Notes under the pieces: generated by a model
Seen by the model: the letters and a program-made list of their open reading frames with translations, nothing else
What the model was told of the DNA's origin: nothing
Databases searched by the model: none
Shown here: piece after piece, positions 1-5,852 of the stretch
How the letters are laid out: every line of letters begins with the position of its first letter
Numbering within the stretch: position 1 is the first letter of the stretch
Position numbers and translations under genes: made by a program
Assembly (NCBI GenBank): GCA_002348425.1
Contig: DEBE01000053.1
Location: 1 to 7,837, forward strand
DNA length: 7,837 nucleotides
Direction: 5' to 3'
From: Alphaproteobacteria bacterium UBA2964
GTDB lineage: Bacteria > Pseudomonadota > Alphaproteobacteria > MPNO01 > UBA2964

Positions 1-1104
1 GAAGAGGCTAAAAGAATATATGGACAGACAATTCCAGCCCCGCGAGGAGATCAGCGTTTTATTGTATTGCATCAGCCTGTAGGGGTGGTAGCGGCGGTTA
101 CTCCCTGGAATTACCCTGCCTCCATGGTTACGCGAAAGCTAGCCCCGGCGTTAGCCGCCGGATGCACAATTGTTCTAAAACCTGCTGAGGCAACACCTTT
201 GTGCGCGATCGAGATATTCAAAATTATGGAGGAGGCTGGCATACCCCCGGGTGTTATTAACCTCGTAACTGGATTGGACCCGAAGCCTATTGGGGATGAA
301 TTTATTTCTAATCCGCTTGTTAGAAAAATCACATTTACAGGCTCAACCGAGACCGGAAAATTGCTTGCACGCGGTGCTGCCGAACAAATGAAACGAGTAT
401 CTTTAGAACTTGGAGGTCATGCTCCATTTCTTGTTCTTAAAGACGCTGACCCCGTATTTGCTGCCAAAGGAGCTGTGCTGGTAAAATATTTGAACACCGG
501 TCAGGCATGCATTTGTCCTAATAGGCTATTTGTACACAAATCAGGCGTAGAAGCATTTACCAACGAATTTGTCTCTCGCGTTGAAAGAATGAGGGCAGGC
601 AATGGTCTTAATGATGGTATCAATATAGGTCCATTGGTGAATGAAAAAGCGATAGAGAAGGTGGAGCGGCAGGTAGAAGATGCTTTGGCTAAAGGAGCTT
701 CACTACTTTGTGGAGGACAACGATTGCTAGAGGAGAATCTGGATCGGGGGAATTATTATGCACCCACCGTTCTTGGGAATGTCACGCCTGAAATGTTGAT
801 TTATCGAGAGGAAACCTTTGGTCCCATAGCGCCCATAATAGAATTTGACGATGAAGATGACATTATAGGAATGGCGAACGATACACATTACGGATTGGCG
901 GCATATATTTATACACAGAACTTGTCTGCTGCTATGCGAACTTTTGAGAAGTTACGTTTTGGTATCATTGGTATAAACGATATAAACCCTACTGGTGCCG
1001 CAGCACCATTTGGAGGTCAAAAAGAGTCTGGTCTAGGCCGCGAAGGGGGGCATGAGGGGGTCATGGAGTACCTAGAAACCAAGTTAGGCGGATTTTCTAT
1101 TTAA
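1..1104 (+). CDS. Aldehyde dehydrogenase, succinate-semialdehyde dehydrogenase-like (5'-truncated by window edge)
   Basis: NAD(P)-dependent oxidation of an aldehyde to a carboxylate in the cytoplasm. The frame is open from base 1, and codons 1-22 read as the usual sequence ahead of the family block HQPVGVVAAVTPWNYP. The gene therefore starts left of the window; the TTG at 67 is internal. About 367 residues are present and roughly 115 N-terminal ones are missing. Visible motifs (counting Leu at 67 as 1): TPWN with Asn15, KPAE with Lys38, the cofactor loop GSTETG at 92-97, general base Glu114 in LELGG, nucleophile Cys148 in GQACIC, EETFGP at 248-253, and a C-terminal PFGGQKESGLGREGG. Cys150, two residues after the nucleophile, matches the redox-switch cysteine of human SSADH. 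The Arg that binds the substrate carboxylate in human SSADH (Arg334) aligns by eye with Leu142, so the substrate need not be succinate semialdehyde. It is first in an operon with the E1 genes, ending 14 bases before E1 alpha. Confidence 0.93.
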   Translation, partial: EEAKRIYGQTIPAPRGDQRFIVLHQPVGVVAAVTPWNYPASMVTRKLAPALAAGCTIVLKPAEATPLCAIEIFKIMEEAGIPPGVINLVTGLDPKPIGDEFISNPLVRKITFTGSTETGKLLARGAAEQMKRVSLELGGHAPFLVLKDADPVFAAKGAVLVKYLNTGQACICPNRLFVHKSGVEAFTNEFVSRVERMRAGNGLNDGINIGPLVNEKAIEKVERQVEDALAKGASLLCGGQRLLEENLDRGNYYAPTVLGNVTPEMLIYREETFGPIAPIIEFDDEDDIIGMANDTHYGLAAYIYTQNLSAAMRTFEKLRFGIIGINDINPTGAAAPFGGQKESGLGREGGHEGVMEYLETKLGGFSI

Positions 1105-1105
1105 C

Positions 1106-1110
1106 GGAGA
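1106..1110 (+). promoter_or_regulatory. Ribosome binding site supporting a TTG start for E1 alpha
   Basis: GGAGA lies 8 bases before the TTG at 1119 and just after the stop of the aldehyde dehydrogenase. No ATG or GTG lies in frame between this site and the conserved LLIRRFEE-type block. The first in-frame ATG codons (residues 14-15) would cut into that block. This makes TTG the likely start. Confidence 0.7.
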
Positions 1111-1118
1111 ATATAAAA

Positions 1119-2141
1119 TTGGCTGACAAAGAGAGACTTTTGAAGATTTTTCATAATATGATGCTTATCCGTCGGTTTGAGGAAGCTGTTTTTGATTTTC
1201 ATGAAAAAAAATATTTTAGTGGTCATTATCATCTCTACATCGGCCAGGAAGCTACGGGTGCTTCCGTGATGGCATCCTTGAAGAAAAAGGATAGGATTTT
1301 TTCCACTCATCGGAATCATGGTCATATCATTGCTCGCGGAGTGAAACCAAGTTCAGCTATGGCCGAAATTCTTCACCGTAAGGACGGAACGAATGGAGGT
1401 AGAGGAGGCACGTTCCATCTTTCTGCTGCAGACTCAGGAATGCCCCATACCTCTGCGCTAGTGGGTGGTGCGGTACCGCTTGCAGTTGGGGCTGGTTTTG
1501 CCGCAAAAATGAGGAAGTCTGGCGGCGTTGGCATTTCAATGTTTGGTGATGGCTGTCTGGAGGAGGGTGTCGTATTTGAGTCGATGAACTTGGCTGTTTT
1601 ATGGCAACTGCCTGTAATCTTTGTTTGTGAAAATAATACCCCGGGCGGGGTCTTAAAATCTCAAGGGGGTAATAATACATCTAACATGCCGGAGGGCCGC
1701 GTAATACAAGTTCCTAAAGCTCTAGGAATAGAGTGTCACGAGGTTGATGGCGGGGACGTGCGGGCTGTTGATGCTATCTTTAGTGAATGCATTAACAGAG
1801 TACGTGATACGAGCTCGCCGATTTTTATTGAAGCCCTCACAGAGCGTTGGCCGGGAAATTATTACTCTTTCCCTAGGCTTGTCACAGGTGTTACTCAGGT
1901 CTCGATGGCCTGGGACGAAACGGCTATTCCTGAAGAAAATGCGAATTGGTTCAGTTTGCATGACCCTGTATTACGCTTTGCGCGACAATTAATTGATGAT
2001 GGAACTATGACATTTGGCGATATTGCTGAGGTAGATAGAGATACTACCCAAATCGTGAAGAAAGCCTGCAAATTTGCTCTTTCTTCTCCAGAACCCGTGA
2101 TTGAAGACATCAACAAGCACGTGCTCGCGGCAGCAGTCTGA
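1119..2141 (+). CDS. ThDP-dependent 2-oxoacid dehydrogenase E1, alpha subunit (divergent subfamily)
   Basis: This is the alpha half of a heterotetrameric E1 of the pyruvate/acetoin/branched-chain oxoacid dehydrogenase type. It binds ThDP and, with the beta subunit, decarboxylates a 2-oxoacid. At 340 residues it is normal for the family. Visible features: MLIRRFEE near residue 15, GQEA at 42-45, the ThDP-contact block HRNHGHIIARG at 64-74 (usually starting with Tyr rather than His), and GGRGGTFH at 93-100. The ThDP/magnesium motif runs from GDG at 143-145 to ENN at 171-173. After ENN the protein departs from classical E1 alpha: the His-bearing GHS-SDP loop is replaced around 243-252 by RWPGNYYSFP, followed by an unusual tail with SMAWD at 262-266. 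The start is TTG with a good Shine-Dalgarno. E1 beta begins 2 bases after the stop. No E2 or E3 gene is visible. The substrate cannot be read from the sequence. Confidence 0.9.
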   Translation: MADKERLLKIFHNMMLIRRFEEAVFDFHEKKYFSGHYHLYIGQEATGASVMASLKKKDRIFSTHRNHGHIIARGVKPSSAMAEILHRKDGTNGGRGGTFHLSAADSGMPHTSALVGGAVPLAVGAGFAAKMRKSGGVGISMFGDGCLEEGVVFESMNLAVLWQLPVIFVCENNTPGGVLKSQGGNNTSNMPEGRVIQVPKALGIECHEVDGGDVRAVDAIFSECINRVRDTSSPIFIEALTERWPGNYYSFPRLVTGVTQVSMAWDETAIPEENANWFSLHDPVLRFARQLIDDGTMTFGDIAEVDRDTTQIVKKACKFALSSPEPVIEDINKHVLAAAV

Positions 2142-2143
2142 TT

Positions 2144-3115
2144 ATGCGGAAATTATCTCATTCAGAAGCAATAGTAGAAGCTATTCGGGAATGCATGGAT
2201 GAAGATCAGAATATCGCGCTAGTTTGGGGTTCGTTGATGGGCTTAGGCAGTGATAACAAGCACGTAAAGCATATAAAGACAGATTTTGGTGATAGGATAT
2301 TCCATCCTCCTATTTCAGAGGCTGGTATCGCGGCTCTGGCAACGGGAGCGGCAATGGATGGAATTCGTACGATTTTCCCAATAGGGACGGCGAGTTTTAT
2401 GTTCCGTGCTTGGGATCAAATTATCCATGAGGCAGCCGCCGCACATTACATGTCAAATGGAGCTGTTAAAGTTCCTGTAGTATTTCACGTTCTGCATGGA
2501 TTGCGCGGAGGCGGTTCAGTCCAGCACAGCCAAAGCCCACAGTCTATGCTCTGGAACTCGCCCGGCATCGAAATCGCGATGCCCTCATGTCCTGCCGATG
2601 CCAAGGGACTAATGCGTACAGCAATTAAAAGCAATAACCCAACGGTATTTATTGATCACCAAAAACTTAATAAAAGACGCGGAAGTGTTCCGAATAGTCC
2701 ATACACCATACCATTCGGAGTAGCAGATATCAAAAGACAAGGCACGCATGTAACCGTTGTTGCTGCTTCCCTACAGGTCGTGCATGCTATGGAAGCAGCG
2801 GAAAAACTCGAAAATCAGGGAATAGAAATTGAAGTTATTGACCTTCGATCTTTAGTTCCACTAGATGAAGAATCTATCCTATCGTCAGTTGGAAAAACAG
2901 GTAGGCTAGTGGTAATTGATGAAGGCCCGCCCCGTTGTTCTATAGCTTCAGAAATTATAGCGATCGTTGCAGAAAAAGGTATTTCTTATCTTAAAGAACC
3001 ACCTGTCAGGGTAAATCGTTTGCCAGTTCACGTGCCGGCAAACGTTACAATGGAAAACTATATTGCGCCCAATACAGATCGTATCCTAAAGGCCGTAAGA
3101 GCTCTGAATATTTAG
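2144..3115 (+). CDS. ThDP-dependent 2-oxoacid dehydrogenase E1, beta subunit
   Basis: This is the partner of the upstream alpha subunit; together they form the alpha2-beta2 E1 that binds ThDP at the interface. At 323 residues it is full length. It has the N-terminal pyrimidine-binding transketolase domain and a C-terminal transketolase domain (about 190-320, with TVVAASLQVVHAMEAAEKL and VIDLRSLVPLDEESI). Glu59 in PPISEAG matches the catalytic Glu59 of human PDH E1 beta, and His128 in QHSQS matches His128, so activity is likely retained. The usual GED(V/I) motif near residue 30 is replaced by VWGS at 27-30. The ATG comes 2 bases after the alpha stop with no clear Shine-Dalgarno, so translation is probably coupled to alpha. 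Its TAG stop overlaps the TAA of the opposing MDR gene. Confidence 0.92.
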   Translation: MRKLSHSEAIVEAIRECMDEDQNIALVWGSLMGLGSDNKHVKHIKTDFGDRIFHPPISEAGIAALATGAAMDGIRTIFPIGTASFMFRAWDQIIHEAAAAHYMSNGAVKVPVVFHVLHGLRGGGSVQHSQSPQSMLWNSPGIEIAMPSCPADAKGLMRTAIKSNNPTVFIDHQKLNKRRGSVPNSPYTIPFGVADIKRQGTHVTVVAASLQVVHAMEAAEKLENQGIEIEVIDLRSLVPLDEESILSSVGKTGRLVVIDEGPPRCSIASEIIAIVAEKGISYLKEPPVRVNRLPVHVPANVTMENYIAPNTDRILKAVRALNI

Positions 3116-4116
3116 TCCATTAAAAGTACCACGCGCCCGATTGATTTACGTGAAGTTACTAAAGACATTGCCTCCTTAAAATCACTTAAGGGAAAGGTGT
3201 CAAAAACTTTCATATTAATGTTTTGGTTCTCTGCCCACTTGTTTATTTTTTTCATTAACGAACGAATGCGATGTTCCATCTCATAACGGATATCCGTTGG
3301 ACTCCAACCATAATAGGTTCCCATATTTAAGCCGCAAACAGTAATATTTTTTACGAGTAAAATATTGCTAGGTATTTTGGCTGCTTGGCCCGAGGTAAAA
3401 CCAATAGGACAAATACGACCCTCTAACTTTAAACAGCGTAAGGACTCTTCAAAAATTTTTCCTCCAACAGGGTCGATGATCGCGTCTACGCCATTGGAGT
3501 TGGTAATTTCTTTTACCTGGTCAACAAATTCCCCTGATGAGTAATCAATAACATAATCCGCACCTTGTGAACTGGCGGCAAACCGTTTCGCTTTTGTACT
3601 ACCTGTGGCAATAACGTTTGCGCCAAACATTTTTGCTAGGTCAATAGTTGCAAGGCCGATGGCGCCAGCAGCGCCATGCACTAGGATCGTTTGTCCGGGC
3701 TGTAAATTTAGTAGGTGGTTCCAAGTTAGCGCTGCTAGGCTAGTCGCATAAGAGTTAAAGTTAGTTGCTTGCGCAAAAGTGAGTTTATCAGAGATTGGGT
3801 ATGTATTGACTTCCCATGCCACGACTTCTTCTGCGTGCCCACCCCAATCCAAAATTGAAAAGACCCGGTCACCCGGTTTGAAGCGTGTTACATTAGATCC
3901 GCACTCTATTATTTCTCCAGAACATTCAGTGCCCGGCGTAAAGGGCAAAGGAGGCTTGCGCTGGTACCTGCCAGAGACGACAAGATTGTTTGCAAAACTT
4001 ACTCCTGCTGCCTTGACCTTAATGCGTATCTGAGTTGCCTCCAACTTTGCTGAAGGAATATCTTCGATCGTTAAATTATTAAATTCTGTATATTCAGTGA
4101 CCCAAAGCCCACGCAT
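3112..4116 (-). CDS. Zinc-free MDR oxidoreductase (NADPH:quinone oxidoreductase family)
   Basis: This cytoplasmic medium-chain reductase uses NAD(P)H, typically to reduce quinones or the C=C bond of enones or enoyl thioesters. At 334 residues it is full length. The N-terminal GroES-like domain carries PFTPGTECSGEI at 58-69 and FKPGDRVF at 79-86. The Rossmann domain carries VHGAAGAIGLATIDLAKMFG at 146-165, an AxxGxxG dinucleotide loop. It continues with GADYVIDY at 185-192 and DAIIDPVGG at 211-219, and ends with SIGRVVL. The Cys/His zinc ligands of alcohol dehydrogenases are absent, which places it with the quinone oxidoreductases. The start overlaps the ligase stop by one base (TAATG), and there is no Shine-Dalgarno, so translation probably reinitiates from the ligase. 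Co-operation with the ligase would fit reduction of an unsaturated acyl-CoA, but that is inference. Confidence 0.9.
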   Translation of the reverse strand: MRGLWVTEYTEFNNLTIEDIPSAKLEATQIRIKVKAAGVSFANNLVVSGRYQRKPPLPFTPGTECSGEIIECGSNVTRFKPGDRVFSILDWGGHAEEVVAWEVNTYPISDKLTFAQATNFNSYATSLAALTWNHLLNLQPGQTILVHGAAGAIGLATIDLAKMFGANVIATGSTKAKRFAASSQGADYVIDYSSGEFVDQVKEITNSNGVDAIIDPVGGKIFEESLRCLKLEGRICPIGFTSGQAAKIPSNILLVKNITVCGLNMGTYYGWSPTDIRYEMEHRIRSLMKKINKWAENQNINMKVFDTFPLSDFKEAMSLVTSRKSIGRVVLLMD

Positions 4117-5711
4117 TAATTTAATTCATGGTTTTGTTTCCAAATTTCCTGCAGATCGGGTCGCCGAACTTTACCTCGGTCATTTTTGGGTAACTCTTCA
4201 ATAAAGTAGTACTCTTTTGGTAAACGATAATCTGCCAATGTCTTTGCACAGTGAGAATTTATTTCTTCTTGAGAGAGTTTTTCTCCATCCCTAACTACAA
4301 TGTAAGCAACAATTTCTTCGCCATAAATTGGATCTGGTACTCCCACCGCAGCAGCTTCATAGACCTTAGGGTGTTGCATAATGATGTTGTCCACCTCTAC
4401 TGGGGATATATTCACACCTCCACGAATAATGAGGTCTTTAAGTCTTCCGGTAACCGTTATGAATCCTTCTTCATCCATAACGGCAAGGTCACCAAGCCGA
4501 ACTCTTTTTCCATAAAGATTTTCCCATACACCTTCCGCGGTCATCGAGGCCTTCGCACATTGAGGGCCACCAAGAGTAACTTCCCCTTCTTCACCCTGTG
4601 GAACAGCGTCGCCATTTTCATCTACAAGTAAGAATTCTTGATGTTTAGCCGGGGGTCCAACGGTACCATATTTTTTTGCATAATGGCGGTTTCCACAAAC
4701 CCAGCCACCTTCAGAACAACCAAAAAACTGAAGTAAATTAATACCGTATGTTTCTTCAAATTGTTTCCAACGTTCCGGGTTCAGAGGCGCTGTAGATGAA
4801 CTCATAAGACGTAAGCTTGGGACATCTTTTGAAGTCACCCCGGTGGGCCGATCTAAAAGCATATTGATTACTGTTGGAATGCCGGCAGAAAAAGTGATTT
4901 CGTATTTCTTAATCCAATCAAAAAAATTACTGTGGGAAAATCGACGTGCTATATGCAGTGTACAGCCCGTAGCTAGCCAAGGCATCAGAGAAAGTCCTTG
5001 CGGTGAATTCCAGCCAAAGGAACGATATTCTAATGTTTTATCATCCTGGCCTAAGCCAATTTGGTCGATTGTTGACATGCCAAAAGACCAATGGGCGAGG
5101 TGGTCTATTAAAAAGTTCTTCGGTTTATCGGTGGTACCAGATGTGCAGAAAATGGTTGCATCATCGGTTTCGCAGTAACTGCGGTCGCATTCTGGTGTAT
5201 GATTAGCGGCTGCAATTTGTGCAAAGGCTTCATTACTACTAGGATCACCTGCAATATCGTTAGACCAGTGACCAAATTCAATGCTTTCAATATCAATCCC
5301 TTCGGTCATTTTTGCAATATCAAGCTCTGAATCATAGAGCGCCAGCTTACATTCCAAGTGGCCAACAATTTCTGCGACATAAGAGATATTCATTTCAACA
5401 TTGGTAGGGCAACAAACAGCCCCTGCACGCCAGATTCCCATCCATAAAATCAGCTTCTCCAGTCGTTCCTCTGATAAAAGCGCTATACGGTCTCCTTTAT
5501 TGACCCCATTTTCGATAAGCCAGTTAGCTATCTTGTTTGACCATGCGTGCAATTGCCCAAATGTTATCGATTTTTCTTGCGTTACATCGACCAGAGCAAG
5601 TTTATCGGGATTTTGTAGGCTATATTTTTTAAAAAGGTCTCCAACGTTAGCAAACGGTATAGAATATTCGTGTTTGCCCCCCGGGGGGGTGCCACCGGCT
5701 TTTGGTGCCAT
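4116..5711 (-). CDS. Acyl-CoA ligase / AMP-dependent synthetase (ANL superfamily)
   Basis: It activates a carboxylic acid with ATP to an acyl-AMP and then to an acyl-CoA. With the start at 5711 it has 531 residues, normal for the family. Motifs in that numbering: phosphate loop TSGTTDKPK at 190-198, where the usual Gly after TSGTT is Asp195 and the final Gly is Asn199; GCSE at 331-334 (the YGxTE equivalent); LGD with ribose-binding Asp408; hinge GRLKD at 422-426; RGGVNISPVEVD at 430-441; and catalytic Lys514 in LPKNDRGK. An ATG at 5726 in the same frame has no Shine-Dalgarno, whereas AAGGAG sits 6 bases before the ATG at 5711, so I chose the latter. The start-proximal codons carry an uninterrupted run of C and G. 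It leads an operon with the MDR reductase. Substrate class (fatty, aromatic or carnitine-like) cannot be called from sequence alone. Confidence 0.92.
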   Translation of the reverse strand: MAPKAGGTPPGGKHEYSIPFANVGDLFKKYSLQNPDKLALVDVTQEKSITFGQLHAWSNKIANWLIENGVNKGDRIALLSEERLEKLILWMGIWRAGAVCCPTNVEMNISYVAEIVGHLECKLALYDSELDIAKMTEGIDIESIEFGHWSNDIAGDPSSNEAFAQIAAANHTPECDRSYCETDDATIFCTSGTTDKPKNFLIDHLAHWSFGMSTIDQIGLGQDDKTLEYRSFGWNSPQGLSLMPWLATGCTLHIARRFSHSNFFDWIKKYEITFSAGIPTVINMLLDRPTGVTSKDVPSLRLMSSSTAPLNPERWKQFEETYGINLLQFFGCSEGGWVCGNRHYAKKYGTVGPPAKHQEFLLVDENGDAVPQGEEGEVTLGGPQCAKASMTAEGVWENLYGKRVRLGDLAVMDEEGFITVTGRLKDLIIRGGVNISPVEVDNIIMQHPKVYEAAAVGVPDPIYGEEIVAYIVVRDGEKLSQEEINSHCAKTLADYRLPKEYYFIEELPKNDRGKVRRPDLQEIWKQNHELN

Positions 5712-5717
5712 GTTTAA

Positions 5718-5723
5718 CTCCTT
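5718..5723 (-). promoter_or_regulatory. Ribosome binding site fixing the ligase start at 5711
   Basis: On the minus strand AAGGAG is followed by TTAAAC and then ATG at 5711, an ideal 6-base spacing. The upstream in-frame ATG at 5726 has only CGGACCTTAA before it. This supports a 531-residue ligase rather than a 536-residue one. Confidence 0.75.
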
Positions 5724-5738
5724 CATTTAAGGTCCGGG

Positions 5739-5767
5739 ATTTTGCGGTTCTAGTTGCGTGACGTCAA
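5739..5767 (-). promoter_or_regulatory. Candidate sigma70-type promoter for the ligase-MDR operon
   Basis: On the minus strand TTGACG (5767-5762, five of six matches to TTGACA) is separated by exactly 17 bases from CAAAAT (5744-5739, four of six matches to TATAAT). Transcription would begin near 5732, giving a leader of about 20 bases that contains the AAGGAG site and begins close to the rejected upstream ATG. Spacing and position are right, but the -10 element is imperfect, and this is prediction only. Confidence 0.4.
5759..5766. promoter_or_regulatory. Palindrome TGACGTCA overlapping the ligase -35 element; possible operator
   Basis: TGACGTCA is a perfect 8-base palindrome. One further pair outside it (C at 5757, G at 5768) extends the dyad with a single mismatched pair. 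It overlaps the predicted -35 hexamer of the ligase promoter, where a bound repressor would block polymerase. No regulator gene is present in the window, and a short palindrome can occur by chance. Confidence 0.25.
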
Positions 5768-5839
5768 GAAGGGACAATGATATTTCCCTGAAAATTGTTG
5801 ACCTTAAGATATAAAGTTGGAAATCTCGGGTGGCAGGAT

Positions 5840-5848
5840 GGAGGAGGG
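5840..5848 (+). promoter_or_regulatory. Ribosome binding site supporting a GTG start for the NTF2-like gene
   Basis: GGAGGAGGG, the strongest Shine-Dalgarno in the window, ends 4 bases before the GTG at 5853. In-frame alternatives are an ATG at 5838, which overlaps this purine run and has only GGGTGG-like sequence before it, and a TTG at 5817 with no site. GTG at 5853 is the best-supported start. Confidence 0.65.
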
Positions 5849-5852
5849 AATA

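Larger units (their letters stand above)
5727..5807. repeat. Inverted repeat TTAAGGTC / GACCTTAA spanning the divergent intergenic region
   Basis: TTAAGGTC at 5727-5734 is matched exactly by its reverse complement GACCTTAA at 5800-5807, with 65 bases between the arms. The arms lie at opposite ends of the spacer between the divergent ligase and NTF2-like genes, enclosing the candidate promoter. They could be two operator half-sites, but an 8-base match within about 140 bases is only mildly unlikely by chance. Confidence 0.25.

Noticed and set aside
1045..1060. G-rich stretch near the end of the aldehyde dehydrogenase as a G-quadruplex
   Set aside because: Only two G-runs are present; both are explained by Gly-rich conserved codons (GREGGHEG).
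1638..1651. Hairpin ACCCC-GGGC-GGGGT inside E1 alpha as a terminator
   Set aside because: The stem is only five pairs, no T-run follows, and it lies in the middle of conserved coding sequence.
1357..1680. Long open frame on the minus strand opposite E1 alpha
   Set aside because: It lies wholly within a strongly conserved plus-strand gene, has a low-complexity Pro/Gln/His composition and shows no family motif: a shadow frame.
3085..3140. Bidirectional terminator between the convergent E1 beta and MDR genes
   Set aside because: No GC-rich inverted repeat with flanking A/T runs is present at the junction, and both sides are coding up to the shared TTAG.
4251..4631. Open frame of 126 codons on the plus strand opposite the ligase
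   Set aside because: It is antisense to the conserved C-terminal domain of the ligase and is rich in Phe, Asn, Ser and Tyr, as expected of a shadow frame. It has no recognisable domain.
5798..5826. TTGACC as a -35 box for a plus-strand promoter driving the NTF2-like gene
   Set aside because: At 15-18 base spacing the sequence offers only GGAAAT, GAAATC, AAATCT or AATCTC, none a credible -10. TATAAA at 5810-5815 is only 6 bases away and has no good -35 of its own.
5817..5852. N-terminal extension of the NTF2-like protein from the TTG at 5817 or the ATG at 5838
   Set aside because: The TTG has no ribosome site, and the ATG overlaps the strong GGAGGAGGG that fits the GTG at 5853. The extra residues resemble nothing in the domain.
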